Assembly (NCBI RefSeq): GCF_014639235.1 | Contig: NZ_BMFU01000004.1 | Span: forward strand, 179,222-243,221 | Source: Paenibacillus silvae | GTDB lineage: Bacteria; Bacillota; Bacilli; Paenibacillales; Paenibacillaceae | DNA length: 64,000 nt | Direction: 5' to 3' | Part shown: positions 43,750 to 53,150 of the stretch, in pieces | Numbering within the stretch: the first letter of the stretch is position 1 | How the letters are laid out: every line of letters begins with the position of its first letter | Notes under the pieces: generated by a model | Seen by the model: the letters and a program-made list of their open reading frames with translations, nothing else | Database searches by the model: none | Told to the model about the DNA's origin: nothing | Program-made: the position numbers and the translations under genes

Positions 43750-44829
43750 TTGAGCCAATCAAATCGAAAACGTCATCAGTACCCGCGTGGACCGCTGGCA
43801 TTGATGAGAGGGGTGTATAAATACACCATTCCGGAAACGCGCAATGCATTGAATGGATGGCGTGCTCAGGCCGAAGCGATTCCTGATGAAGAATTGCGAA
43901 CACAGGCACTTGACAGCATAAGAGATAAGCAATTTCATTGTGAAGGTGGAACTGTTTACGCTTTGGCTGACCTGCCAAACCGCCATATTCTGATTCCGTT
44001 AATTGTTTCTTATCAAACCATAAGTGATTATTTGGACAATCTGTGTGACCGCAGCACTTCGATGGACCCGGATGATTTCCGTCTGCTCCATCAATCCATG
44101 CTTGATGCGGTAGATCCGGAGGCTGTTCCTGTCAACTATTATGCTCTTCGCGAGGAGCAGGATGATGGCGGATATCTTCGGAATCTGGTGACAACTTGTC
44201 AGGAGCTGACCCGTCAGCTGCCGGGATATGCGTCAGCCAAGCGCCAAATACAGGATCTGGCAGGCCTATACACGGACCTGCAGGTATATAAGCACATCAA
44301 ACCGGAACTGAGAGAAACGGCCTTGCTCGAATGGTGGTCGGAGCATCGCCACCGCACACCTCAGTTCCGCTGGAATGAATTTGCCGCGGCTACTGGCTCT
44401 ACTCTGGGTGTATTTATGCTGTTCCTTGCTGCAAGTGACGAACAGTTGACCGAAGAGCAGGCGGCTTCAATTCATAAGGCCTATTTCCCGCACGTATGCG
44501 CATTACACATCATGCTCGATTATTTGATTGATCAGGGTGAGGATCGTGTCGAAGGGGATCTCAACTTCTGCAACTACTACGAAAATGTAGAGACGATGCT
44601 GGGCCGAATTGCGTTTATTGTGGAGATGGCTCGTAGTGATGTGCAGAAGATTCCGGGAACTGCGTTTCACCGGATGATTATTGAAGGACTAATAGCCATT
44701 TACCTGTCTGATCCCAAAGTCAGCGAACAGCAGGAGGTTCGCGATGTGTCCAAACGACTGATGAAGAAAAGCCCGATTACACGTGTGTTTTTCTTCATAT
44801 TCAGCCGCTGGATACGCAAGCATATGTAA
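43750..44829 (+). CDS. DUF2600 terpene synthase (tetraprenyl-beta-curcumene synthase-like, YtpB)
   Basis: 359 residues from TTG after GTGGAGG. It resembles the class IB large terpene synthase YtpB, which cyclises long linear prenyl diphosphates to sesquarterpenes. The pattern is all-helical with an aspartate-rich ISDYLDNLCDR (about 95-105) and a second acidic MLDYLIDQGEDRVEGD (near 253). No prenyltransferase is adjacent. It lies 54 bases before the phosphofructokinase gene. Confidence 0.85.
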   Translation: MSQSNRKRHQYPRGPLALMRGVYKYTIPETRNALNGWRAQAEAIPDEELRTQALDSIRDKQFHCEGGTVYALADLPNRHILIPLIVSYQTISDYLDNLCDRSTSMDPDDFRLLHQSMLDAVDPEAVPVNYYALREEQDDGGYLRNLVTTCQELTRQLPGYASAKRQIQDLAGLYTDLQVYKHIKPELRETALLEWWSEHRHRTPQFRWNEFAAATGSTLGVFMLFLAASDEQLTEEQAASIHKAYFPHVCALHIMLDYLIDQGEDRVEGDLNFCNYYENVETMLGRIAFIVEMARSDVQKIPGTAFHRMIIEGLIAIYLSDPKVSEQQEVRDVSKRLMKKSPITRVFFFIFSRWIRKHM

Positions 44830-44883
44830 GTCAGGTGTGTTGTTGCGGGAGCCTGAAGTGAAACCAGAGGAGGAAGAAACATC

Positions 44884-45855
44884 ATGACAGCAGTAAAGAA
44901 AATTGCAGTGTTAACGAGCGGTGGTGATTCACAGGGGATGAACGCGGCTGTTCGTGCGGTTGTTCGCAGCGGACTATATCACGGATTGGAAGTTTTCGGT
45001 ATTCAACGCGGATACCAAGGGCTTTTGAACAATGACATTTTCCCAATGGATCTGCGGAGTGTCGGAGATATTATCCAGCGCGGGGGCACCGTTCTGCAAT
45101 CTGCACGTTGTAAAGAATTTTATACCGCCGAAGGCCAACAAAGAGGCGCAGATATTTTGCGCGCACGCGGTATTGACGGTCTCATTGTGATCGGGGGAGA
45201 CGGTTCATATAATGGTGCGAACAAACTGAGCAAGCTCGGCATTAACACGATGGGGCTGCCAGGCACGATTGATAATGATATTTCGTTTACGGATTACACC
45301 ATTGGATTTGATACCTCGGTAAGCGTTGTGGTGGATGCGGTAAACAAGCTGCGTGACACGATGTCTTCCCATGAGCGTTCTTCCATCGTTGAGGTTATGG
45401 GCCGTCACTGCGGTGATATCGCGCTGCATGCCGGACTTGCTTCGGGAGCAGAAACGATCCTGGTGCCGGAAGTTCCGTTTGACATGGATGAAGTGGCTGA
45501 ACGGATGAAAGCCAACTTTGCACATGGCAAACGCCACAGTATCATCATCGTCGCTGAAGGCGTAGGTAAAGGTGAAGATGTAGCCAAAGAACTGATGGAA
45601 CGTTGCCCGACATATGAGCCGCGTGTTACCGTTCTTGGACACATTCAGCGTGGCGGTACGCCGACACCGTTTGACCGCAACCTGGCAAGCCGCCTCGGTG
45701 ACTTCGCAGTGCGTAGTCTGATTGCAGGCGAAACGGATAAAGGCTGCGGAATTATCAAAGGTGAGCTGGTTCTTACGGACATCGACAAAGTGGTAAATAC
45801 AAAAAAAGCATTTGATATGGAAACATATGAGTTGGCGCAACGTTTGTCCCAATAA
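44884..45855 (+). CDS. pfkA: ATP-dependent 6-phosphofructokinase
   Basis: 323 residues after GAGGAGGAA. ATP-site LTSGGDSQGMNAAVRAVVR and VIGGDGSYNGA, catalytic GLPGTIDNDI (aspartates), EVMGRHCGDIAL, and fructose-6-phosphate-binding LGHIQRGGTPT. It phosphorylates fructose-6-phosphate in glycolysis. A glutamine replaces the usual proline in GGDSxGMN. It is not linked to a pyruvate kinase gene as in many Bacilli, and a terminator follows. Confidence 0.96.
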   Translation: MTAVKKIAVLTSGGDSQGMNAAVRAVVRSGLYHGLEVFGIQRGYQGLLNNDIFPMDLRSVGDIIQRGGTVLQSARCKEFYTAEGQQRGADILRARGIDGLIVIGGDGSYNGANKLSKLGINTMGLPGTIDNDISFTDYTIGFDTSVSVVVDAVNKLRDTMSSHERSSIVEVMGRHCGDIALHAGLASGAETILVPEVPFDMDEVAERMKANFAHGKRHSIIIVAEGVGKGEDVAKELMERCPTYEPRVTVLGHIQRGGTPTPFDRNLASRLGDFAVRSLIAGETDKGCGIIKGELVLTDIDKVVNTKKAFDMETYELAQRLSQ

Positions 45856-45873
45856 TAGATGTTTAATCAAGAA

Positions 45874-45912
45874 AGAGCACAGTTCCGTTGATACGGACTG
45901 TGCTCTTTTTTT
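45874..45912. terminator. Terminator between pfkA and the MATE gene
   Basis: GAGCACAGTCCGT-type stem (GAGCACAGTTCCG with CGGACTGTGCTC), followed by TTTTTTTAG. An A-rich upstream side makes it partly bidirectional. Confidence 0.88.
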
Positions 45913-45942
45913 AGTGTTCTAATGTAATTTACATTGAATAGC

Positions 45943-47301
45943 TCAATCTGATGAAGGTCGAAGGGCAGCCTGCTGCTGCACTCGGAAAAGTCTCCATAGA
46001 AGTGTAGCTGCGCCTACGGCCAATCCGGCAATAAGACCGATCCAATATCCAAACGCGCCTAGTGAAGTATAGGTAGCTGTGATATATCCTGTAGGTAGAC
46101 CGATAATCCAGTAAGCAACAAAAGTAATGATCAAGGCCGGGTTCACATCTTTATATCCGCGCAGCGCCCCTTGAGTCGGGGTAGCTATCGCGTCTGAAAT
46201 CTGGAAGAAAATCGCATAGATCAGGAAATGCTGAGTCAAAGTAATAACTTCACGTTCATTGGAGTAAACACCAGCGATCTGTTCCCCGAACAACAGCAGG
46301 ATAACGGCTGTAATCAAGGAAAGAGCAACAGCACCTCCGATGCCGAGCACACTGTACTGCTTGGCATCTTTCAATCGTCCGGCTCCGTTCTCGAACCCGA
46401 CCAGAATTGTGAGGGCCATACAGATGCTCACAGGCAGCATATAAAGTGTGGAAGCAAAATTCAGCGCTGCCTGATGGGCTGCAATGGTGACGGTATCAAA
46501 TCGGCTCATCAGCAGCGTAACGGCAGCAAAAATAGACGTTTCAAAAAAGGTTGCAAATCCAATCGGCACACCGATGAGCAGCAGCTCTTTCCATTTGCGG
46601 AAGGACACAGATGACCACTGGCGGAAAATGCCGTATTGGGCGAAAGGTTCAATGCGATGAACAAAAAACAAACTGATCAGGAAAATAAGCCAGTATGTAC
46701 AAGCTGTGGCTACGCCAGCGCCAACCCCGCCCAATTGCGGAAATCCCCAGCGTCCGAAGATCAGCACATAGTTAAGTAAAATATTTACTGGCAGGGAGAC
46801 CAGGGTAATCAGCATTGTGATTCTTGTCTGTCCAAGAGCGTCCATGAAGCTGCGCAGCACGGTGTACCCGAACAGCGGCATGATACCGAACGCAAGTGCA
46901 CATAGAAAATAAAAAGCAACATTGGCGACATGCGGCTCCAGCGGCATTCCGTTCAAGACAGGGCTTAGCAGCAGTGCGCCTGCACCCAGCACCACAAGGC
47001 CTACGGCTATGCCGAGATATAAGGCTTGAATGACGCTGTGGCCAATCTGATCATGGCGACGAGAGCCGAGCAGATGAGAAACGACAGGGGTGATGCCCAT
47101 CAGAATGCCGCTAAGACCGGTTTGCACCGGCATCCACAGGCTTGTGCCGATGGCAACACCTGCAAGGTCAGCGGGGGAGAACTTTCCAGACATGTTGGTA
47201 TCAAAGAAGGACATGGCTGAGAGAGCGATCTGTGTCGTGAAGATCGGCAGAAATATAATCAAAAACTGTTTAATTTTTTGTGAAAAGCTCGTTGTGTTCA
47301 T
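45943..47301 (-). CDS. MATE family efflux transporter (NorM-like)
   Basis: 452 residues from MNTTSFSQKIKQF after AGGTGAAT. Twelve TM segments in two halves. It contains IALSAMSFFDTNMSGKFSPADLAGVAIG and GLSGILMGITPVVSHLLGSRR in the first half, and IAAHQAALNFASTLYMLPVSICMALTILVGF in the second. These are the standard MATE repeats for Na+/H+-coupled drug export. Single gene. Confidence 0.94.
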   Translation of the reverse strand: MNTTSFSQKIKQFLIIFLPIFTTQIALSAMSFFDTNMSGKFSPADLAGVAIGTSLWMPVQTGLSGILMGITPVVSHLLGSRRHDQIGHSVIQALYLGIAVGLVVLGAGALLLSPVLNGMPLEPHVANVAFYFLCALAFGIMPLFGYTVLRSFMDALGQTRITMLITLVSLPVNILLNYVLIFGRWGFPQLGGVGAGVATACTYWLIFLISLFFVHRIEPFAQYGIFRQWSSVSFRKWKELLLIGVPIGFATFFETSIFAAVTLLMSRFDTVTIAAHQAALNFASTLYMLPVSICMALTILVGFENGAGRLKDAKQYSVLGIGGAVALSLITAVILLLFGEQIAGVYSNEREVITLTQHFLIYAIFFQISDAIATPTQGALRGYKDVNPALIITFVAYWIIGLPTGYITATYTSLGAFGYWIGLIAGLAVGAATLLWRLFRVQQQAALRPSSD

Positions 47302-47405
47302 ATTCACCTGAAGTTGCCTCGCGATCTGTAAAGTTATCATGATGATGTCATATCAGACAGCTATTTATTGTAGAGGATTTTGGTTGGTTTGAACAGTATA
47401 TAGTA

Positions 47406-47450
47406 AAAAACCGCTTCCTGACGTAGGTTCTCCTCGTCAAGAAGCGGCGT
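47406..47450 (-). terminator. Terminator of the 64-residue minus-strand gene
   Basis: On the minus strand CCGCTTCTTGACG pairs with CGTCAGGAAGCGG, followed by TTTTTTACT. Confidence 0.88.
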
Positions 47451-47470
47451 GATCCATCTGCAAAAAGATT

Positions 47471-47665
47471 TTATTGAATATACACATCGTTCTGATGCTC
47501 GCAAATACTGTACTGAATGATTTCCATTGCATCTCCCTGTTCCAGGATGCCCAGCCCATCCCGGAGCACAATCAGCGAGTCGAGTTCATTCGGTTTCAAG
47601 AAAGGGAGCATTTCCGGGCACCATTTGTTGACAATTTCAAACAGTTTTACCGTTTCCATATCCAC
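47471..47665 (-). CDS. Hypothetical 64-residue protein
   Basis: A small soluble protein, starting at GTG 47665 after GGAAAGG (the frame could extend to 47674). It reads METVKLFEIVNKWCPEMLPF and later VLRDGLGILEQGDAMEIIQY. A clear terminator follows, supporting a real gene. Family not recognised. Confidence 0.65.
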   Translation of the reverse strand: MDMETVKLFEIVNKWCPEMLPFLKPNELDSLIVLRDGLGILEQGDAMEIIQYSICEHQNDVYIQ

Positions 47666-47831
47666 AATAATCACCCTTTCCTACTCGAATTCCAAAATGG
47701 TAAGTCATTCGGCGCGAATCGGGAAAGCATATGGCTTGTGAAAAGTAAAGGTCAGAACCTGCTTACAACATATTTAAGAGCGGTGCACCATTATTATACC
47801 ACAAACTTGTGAATTGTTAACGGGCATATGC

Positions 47832-48653
47832 CTAACTGCGACGGAAGGAGCCCATAACGCCGACCGTTTCTACAATGTTAACAAATGCCTTAGGGTCGGT
47901 TTCCTTGATGATGCGTTTAATCTCGACCAGTTCATAACGTGTTGTCACAGTCATTAACATATCCTTATCAATGTCGGTATATGCCCCTTGCGTTTTAATT
48001 TTTGTAACCCCGCGCGGACGAACCAGCAGCTTTTTCAGCATCGCTTCGGTTTCATTCGTAATAATGTACAGCGTGACCTTGACGTGACTGATATGAATGA
48101 GATCCAGCACTTTACCTGTAACATAGATGGAAACCATGGAGGCAAGAGCGATGTTCCAGTTATTGTTCAGATAACCTGCTAGCAGAATAATTGCCCCGTT
48201 CATGCCTGCCATTACGGTACCGATCGGAAAATCGCGATTTCGGGTGAAAATCGAACCTATAATATCCAATCCTCCCGTGGAACCGCCAACTCTGAATGAA
48301 AAACCAGTACCGATTCCAACGAGCACACCGCCAAACACACAGCTTAACAGCGGATCAGTGGCGACAGCAGAAACAGGCAGCAGGGCGATGAACCAGGAGG
48401 TGGCTGCTACCGAAACAATGCTCAATATAATGAAACGACGTCCGAGAATAAACCAACCTGCAACAAGCAGGGGAATGTTAAGAACGAAATACATTACACT
48501 AAGGTTCAGATTTGTAAAATAACCCAGAAGCATGGAAATACCGGATACCCCGCCGCTTAGCAGCTGATGGGGGACCAAAAACCAGTTAAAGCCGCAAGCA
48601 ATTGCTGCAGCACCCAAAATGATCACTAAAGAGTGCCAAATTATTTTGGGCAA
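47832..48653 (-). CDS. YitT family membrane protein (DUF161/DUF2179)
   Basis: 273 residues from TTG after GAGGTGATT. Five or six TM helices with FNWFLVPHQLLSGGVSGISMLLGYF and FSFRVGGSTGGLDIIGSIF, repeats typical of YitT. The soluble C-terminal DUF2179 domain (VKVTLYIITNETEAMLKKLL through RYELVEIKRIIKETDPKAFVNI) likely binds a small ligand. The transported molecule is unknown. Confidence 0.92.
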   Translation of the reverse strand: MPKIIWHSLVIILGAAAIACGFNWFLVPHQLLSGGVSGISMLLGYFTNLNLSVMYFVLNIPLLVAGWFILGRRFIILSIVSVAATSWFIALLPVSAVATDPLLSCVFGGVLVGIGTGFSFRVGGSTGGLDIIGSIFTRNRDFPIGTVMAGMNGAIILLAGYLNNNWNIALASMVSIYVTGKVLDLIHISHVKVTLYIITNETEAMLKKLLVRPRGVTKIKTQGAYTDIDKDMLMTVTTRYELVEIKRIIKETDPKAFVNIVETVGVMGSFRRS

Positions 48654-48957
48654 TTTAATCACCTCATTTTTATTTAAAACCAGATTGCTGGTAATCTTGA
48701 ATAGTTTTATGATATAATGATTTGTGGATATTCTTGAGTAGGAAACTTTTCCCAAATCGAAAGCTAAAATTTGAAATGTTTCAAACGCATGATTGTAGTT
48801 TTAGTCTTATGTTGGGGACCCATTCATGGAATTATGTTCGTTCGTGAAAATAATTCGTCCCGTTGGGATACCCTATAAATATTAACGCTACTTAAGAATA
48901 CAGACAACAAAGTGGATTGTCCACCATGTCCACCATATAAAAGGAGTATGAATAATT
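48654..48957. other. Divergent intergenic region between yitT-like and cshA-like genes
   Basis: About 304 bases without a gene. Near the helicase start is GTGGATTGTCCAC (a short hairpin), overlapping a doubled TGTCCACCA (about 48919-48935). A GGGATACCC palindrome and TATAAAT lie near 48859-48880. The long leader may regulate the helicase, but no standard promoter or riboswitch was identified. Confidence 0.45.
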
Positions 48958-50532
48958 TTGACAAATTTAAATTTCTCAGATTTCAATCTTGAACCACTGG
49001 TGCTGCAAGCCATCACTGAGCTCGGGTTTGAAGAAGCAACACCGATCCAATCCAAGTCGATTCCGATCGCTCTTGAAGGCAAAGACTTGATTGGTCAAGC
49101 TCAAACGGGTACAGGTAAAACTGCAGCATTCGGTATTCCGTTGATTAGTAAAATCTCCAAAACGGATGATAAAATCCGCGCCCTCATTATGGCACCTACA
49201 CGTGAACTTGCGATCCAAGTCGCTGAAGAAATCGAAAAACTTACTCGCTTCAAAGGTCTGCGCTCCCTGCCAATCTACGGCGGACAAGATATCGTACGCC
49301 AGATTCGTGCACTGAAAAGAAAACCACAGATTATCATCGGTACACCAGGACGTCTCCTTGACCACATCAACCGCAAAACCATCAAACTTGATGATGTACA
49401 AACTGTTGTACTGGACGAAGCAGATGAAATGCTCGACATGGGCTTCATGGAGGATATTCAATCCATCCTGAAACAGGTTCCAGACGATCGTCAAACGATG
49501 CTGTTCTCTGCAACAATGCCTCCTAACATTCAAAAACTGGCTCAACAATTTTTGACTAATCCAGAACACGTTTCTGTTATTCCTAAACAAGTCAGCGCTC
49601 CGTTGATTGACCAGGCGTATATTGAAGTACCTGAGCGTCAAAAATTCGAAGCACTTAGCCGTTTGCTGGATATGGAATCTCCTGAACTGGCGATTGTATT
49701 CGGACGTACGAAGCGTCGTGTAGACGAGTTGGCGGAAGCTTTGCAAAAACGCGGATATTCTGCTGACGGCTTGCATGGCGACTTGTCCCAAAACCAACGT
49801 GATACCGTAATGCGTAAGTTCCGTGACGGCAGCATTGATGTACTCGTTGCAACAGACGTAGCCGCTCGTGGCCTCGATGTATCCGGCGTAACACACGTAG
49901 TGAACTTCGACCTTCCGCAAGACCCTGAGAGTTATGTTCACCGTATTGGTCGTACTGGCCGTGCGGGTAAAGAGGGTGCTGCATGGTCTTTCGTTACACC
50001 GCGTGAGATTGATCACCTGCACTTCATCGAGCGTGTAACTCGTCACCGTATTCCGCGTAAACCACTGCCAACGATGGCTGAAGCGGTTGAAGGAAAACAA
50101 CGTGTAACTGCTGAACGTCTCCTGGAGATTGTTCAATCCGGTGAACTGAACGAGTACAAAGGCATCGCAATTCAAATGCTTGAGCAGTATGACTCCGTTC
50201 AATTGCTGTCCGCAGCTTTGAAACTTCTGACAGGCGACAAAAAAGATGCTCAGGTTGATCTGACTCCTGAAGATCCAATCCGTGCAAAACGTCGCAGACC
50301 GGATGTTCGCTCCGGCGGACGTAAGCCATCAGGTTACAGCGGTAATCGTAGCGGTGGCGGCGGTGGTTACAACCGCGATCGCAACAGCAATGGTGGTGGA
50401 CGTGGCGGTTACAACCGTGACCGTAACAGCGGCGGAAGTGGAAGCAGAGAAGGCGGCTACAACCGTGATCGCAAACCGCGCCCAAGCAACAATGAAGGAC
50501 GTCGTCCAGCAAGAGACAGCTCTTTCGAATAA
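48958..50532 (+). CDS. cshA: DEAD-box ATP-dependent RNA helicase (CshA-like)
   Basis: 524 residues from TTG with AAAGGAG upstream. The motifs in order are Q-motif ATPIQSKSIP, AQTGTGKT, PTRELAIQ, TPGRLLDH, VLDEADEMLD, SATMP, the second-domain VATDVAARGLDV and HRIGRTGRAGK. A C-terminal G/R/N-rich tail has NRDRN repeats (from about 455), typical of RNA-binding CshA helicases in mRNA decay and ribosome assembly. Terminator follows. Confidence 0.95.
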   Translation: MTNLNFSDFNLEPLVLQAITELGFEEATPIQSKSIPIALEGKDLIGQAQTGTGKTAAFGIPLISKISKTDDKIRALIMAPTRELAIQVAEEIEKLTRFKGLRSLPIYGGQDIVRQIRALKRKPQIIIGTPGRLLDHINRKTIKLDDVQTVVLDEADEMLDMGFMEDIQSILKQVPDDRQTMLFSATMPPNIQKLAQQFLTNPEHVSVIPKQVSAPLIDQAYIEVPERQKFEALSRLLDMESPELAIVFGRTKRRVDELAEALQKRGYSADGLHGDLSQNQRDTVMRKFRDGSIDVLVATDVAARGLDVSGVTHVVNFDLPQDPESYVHRIGRTGRAGKEGAAWSFVTPREIDHLHFIERVTRHRIPRKPLPTMAEAVEGKQRVTAERLLEIVQSGELNEYKGIAIQMLEQYDSVQLLSAALKLLTGDKKDAQVDLTPEDPIRAKRRRPDVRSGGRKPSGYSGNRSGGGGGYNRDRNSNGGGRGGYNRDRNSGGSGSREGGYNRDRKPRPSNNEGRRPARDSSFE

Positions 50533-50547
50533 GCATACGAGTTAATG

Positions 50548-50582
50548 AGGATGGAGCAGGAAGCTGCTCCATCCTTTTTTGC
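50548..50582 (+). terminator. Terminator of the helicase gene
   Basis: AGGATGGAGCAG pairs with CTGCTCCATCCT around a short loop, followed by TTTTTTG. Confidence 0.92.
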
Positions 50583-50735
50583 TTTTGTAAATGTTCATAA
50601 ACTTTCCATTTATTAACGAGTTACATATTATCGAAAGTGATCTTCTTTCGGGAAGTGCTGGCTTTTCCTATATATAATAAGGTATATTAATATTAGACTT
50701 GAGGTTATAGGCAAGGTACGGAGGGGGAGAATTGT

Positions 50736-51557
50736 TTGGAGTTTAAAGGAGCTATGGGCGGGATATACCGGCTGACAGAGTGGATTACGAGACTGGCTGC
50801 AACCAATCTATTGTGGGCGATCTGTTCGTCACCATTCCTGTTTTTCATGATCATGAAACTGCTAGTGATGCAGCAGAATCTCGCCAATGAATCATTACAA
50901 ATGAACTGGGCTATAGCCATTGTGGCACCGCTTACACTTTTTCCGGCTACAGCGGCGTTGTTCACGGTCGTTCGTAAATGGAATATGGGAGACACCGATG
51001 TGCCGATCTTCCGTACATTCTTCGCAGGTTACAAGGAAAACTACAAGCAGAGTTTAATCGGGGGTATTTTCTACACACTGCTGTTTGCTATTATGTACCT
51101 GGATTATACAGTGTATATGACGCAGTTCCGCAACATGCAGCTTGTTGGTATCATTATGCTTGTGCTGCTCCTGTTGCTGTTTGTGTCCTTGTTTAACTTC
51201 TTCTCAATGGTTGTACACTATCATATGTCCATTGGGCTTATTATCAAAAATGCCGTGCTTCTGACGCTGATTCGGCCTTTCCGCGTATTCTCCACATTGT
51301 TGGGCAGCGGATTGCTGTTCTATATCGGACTGCGTTATCCGGTACTGTTTATCTTTTTCATTATGAGCATTATAGCCTGGTTTGCGTTCTTTAATTTCTA
51401 TGCGACCTACAACAAAATGCAGGAGCAGATGCAGAAGCTTCAATTGCAAAAGGAAGAAGAGGAGGCTGCTGCGCTGGCTGAGAAGTCAGATGATGCTAAT
51501 GAAGAGGTTAAGGGTGCTGAAGCGGCTGACCAAAAGGATTTTACACAGTCTAAATAA
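50736..51557 (+). CDS. DUF624 (YesL-like) membrane protein
   Basis: 273 residues from TTG after GGAGGGGGA. Five or six TM helices. The pattern is FKGAMGGIYRLTEWITRLAATNLLW, then FPATAALFTVVRKW and IFRTFFAGYKENYKQSLIGG, matching YesL/DUF624, often near carbohydrate genes. The long charged tail is E/A/K-rich (from 225). No partner genes nearby; function unknown. Confidence 0.85.
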   Translation: MEFKGAMGGIYRLTEWITRLAATNLLWAICSSPFLFFMIMKLLVMQQNLANESLQMNWAIAIVAPLTLFPATAALFTVVRKWNMGDTDVPIFRTFFAGYKENYKQSLIGGIFYTLLFAIMYLDYTVYMTQFRNMQLVGIIMLVLLLLLFVSLFNFFSMVVHYHMSIGLIIKNAVLLTLIRPFRVFSTLLGSGLLFYIGLRYPVLFIFFIMSIIAWFAFFNFYATYNKMQEQMQKLQLQKEEEEAAALAEKSDDANEEVKGAEAADQKDFTQSK

Positions 51558-51574
51558 AACGTGGTGCTGTGGCA

Positions 51575-51603
51575 TTTACTTTTTACACAGTTAGGGATAT
51601 AAT
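51575..51603 (+). promoter_or_regulatory. Promoter of the probable 6S RNA
   Basis: TTTACT (51575-51580) and perfect TATAAT (51598-51603) with a 17-base spacer. No start codon with a ribosome binding site follows, consistent with an RNA gene. Confidence 0.6.
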
Positions 51604-51608
51604 AATTG

Positions 51609-51825
51609 TACATCCTGCGATGTACGTTTCGGTTATTCGTTGTTTTGAACCAATGATGATGTCTTTGGGAGATTAACACAAAATGTTGCTGAAAAGCCCT
51701 GTCTATACGACAAGGGGACTTCAAACGCATTTTTGCAGTCACCCACCTGCCAAGCAGGTTCATAAGACAATGTAGCCGGACGGCATAGGCGGGTTCCTAA
51801 TGTTACAATGTACAGCACCCTGACT
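51609..51825 (+). ncRNA. ssrS: Probable 6S RNA
   Basis: A non-coding transcript of about 215 nt. The ends can pair (TGTACAT near the 5' end with ATGTACA near 51815). The 3' half has a CACCTGCC-AAGCAGGT hairpin, followed by GCCGGACGGC and GGCGGGTTCCTAATG. This order resembles my recollection of Firmicute 6S RNAs, which mimic an open promoter and bind sigma-A polymerase. The call rests on this and on promoter plus terminator; a covariance search would be decisive. Confidence 0.55.
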
Positions 51826-51860
51826 TCTCCTTCATCGAAGGAAGCCGGGGTGTTTTTATG
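51824..51860 (+). terminator. Terminator of the probable 6S RNA
   Basis: CACCCTGACTTC-TCCTTC pairs with GAAGGA-AGCCGGGGTG, followed by TTTTTATG. Confidence 0.85.
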
Positions 51861-52013
51861 TTGTTTTACTGGCTTATATGATGAATAATTAAGCCTGGCA
51901 GGCAGTCTGGGTTATATTTTTGTTAAATATGATGCTTACCCTTTTGTTACTACAAGAACAATGTTACACTAGAATACATAAATGGAACGGTTACACTTAA
52001 AGGAGGAAGGGTC

Positions 52014-52406
52014 TTGACCTTAAAGAGAACGCTCGTCGGTATCATCCGCAGCATGGAGGGAACCAGCGATCGAGCCAAGGATCCCAAATTAAAAACGCGT
52101 TATTACAATCTATCTAAGGATAAGGCCTGGGAAGAGATTTCTTCAACACTCAAAAAAATTCCGGGTTACAAAGTGCTGCATGAAGTGCACTCGGTAGGTG
52201 AGATCATACTGGAGAAGCGTACAACTTTCGGGCGCACGATGGATATTACAGTTTCCATTATTTCGGTAAGTCCTGTGCGCAGCGCAGTGGATATGTACTC
52301 GGCTTCCCGTGGTTCAATGGGGGACTTGGGCTCAAATTATCGTACAATTATGAACTTGTTCTCTGTATTGGATAAAAAGCTGAGCAAATATAAGGTGAAC
52401 GAGTAA
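52014..52406 (+). CDS. DUF1499 family protein
   Basis: 130 residues from TTG after AAAGGAGGAAG. It contains AWEEISSTLKKIPGYKVLHE and VGEIILEKRTTFGRTMDITVSIISV, then RSAVDMYSASRGSMGDLGSNYRTI, the DUF1499 pattern. No signal peptide or TM segment. A terminator shared with the converging thiol peroxidase gene follows. Function unknown. Confidence 0.82.
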   Translation: MTLKRTLVGIIRSMEGTSDRAKDPKLKTRYYNLSKDKAWEEISSTLKKIPGYKVLHEVHSVGEIILEKRTTFGRTMDITVSIISVSPVRSAVDMYSASRGSMGDLGSNYRTIMNLFSVLDKKLSKYKVNE

Positions 52407-52423
52407 ACATAAAGGATGGCATA

Positions 52424-52463
52424 CAAAAAGCGAGAGAAGGCGGACCTTCCTCGCTTTTATTCT
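52424..52463. terminator. Bidirectional terminator (DUF1499 gene / tpx)
   Basis: AAAAAGCGAGAGAAGG pairs with CCTTCCTCGCTTTT with T-runs on both strands. Confidence 0.85.
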
Positions 52464-52481
52464 GCACCTATGAAACCTGTT

Positions 52482-53000
52482 TTACAGCAAAGCTTTTACA
52501 GCAGCAATGGCTTGCTCGAAGTTAGGGGAGTCTGTCATCTCAGGCAGGTACTCCACATATGTAATTTTGTCTTCGGCATCCACTACAAAAATAGAGCGCA
52601 TGTCGAGCTGGAATTCCTTGATCAGAACGCCATAGTTCTCGCCGAAAGAACGCGTTTTATAGTCAGAGAGGGTTACTACGCGGTCAATGCCCGCTGCACC
52701 GCACCAACGTTCCTGTGCGAATGGAAGGTCAACGCTGACAGTCAGAACAACAACGTTCTCTCCGAGATCTGCTGCTTCCACATTGAAGCGGCGAGTCTGT
52801 GCATCACATACGCCAGTGTCCAGAGAAGGAACAACGCTGATTAATTTGATTTTGCCTGCGAAGTCTTTCAGAGATGCGTCTTCAAGCAGGTTTTTGCTTA
52901 CAGTGAAGTCTGGAGCTTGATCTCCTACTTTCAATTCAGGTCCGATCAAGGTAATAGGGTTGCCTTTAAATGTGGCTGCGCCTGTACGTTCTTGTGTCAT
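52482..53000 (-). CDS. tpx: Thiol peroxidase (atypical 2-Cys peroxiredoxin)
   Basis: 172 residues after GAGGAAC. The peroxidatic cysteine C65 lies in PSLDTGVCDAQTRRF and the resolving C100 in AQERWCGAAG. Other marks are GDQAPDFTV and VSVDLPFAQERWC. It reduces peroxides using thioredoxin, in the cytosol. Transcribed alone, divergent from the rhomboid gene. Confidence 0.97.
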   Translation of the reverse strand: MTQERTGAATFKGNPITLIGPELKVGDQAPDFTVSKNLLEDASLKDFAGKIKLISVVPSLDTGVCDAQTRRFNVEAADLGENVVVLTVSVDLPFAQERWCGAAGIDRVVTLSDYKTRSFGENYGVLIKEFQLDMRSIFVVDAEDKITYVEYLPEMTDSPNFEQAIAAVKALL

Positions 53001-53150
53001 AAATAATGTTCCTCCTTATAAATTGGTGATCCGTGCCAAAATCCATTATAATCTTTTATGAAAGGCATTGTCCAATCCGGGCGTGCGCATTACGATGGAT
53101 CTGAGAAAGTGTGTCTGATCTTGACAGGGTGGAGTGAAAGCAAAAAGTCT

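Noticed and set aside
48976..50202. 408-residue frame antisense to the DEAD-box helicase
   Set aside because: Shadow of a highly codon-biased gene; rich in C, F, N and T with no recognisable motif and no ribosome binding site.
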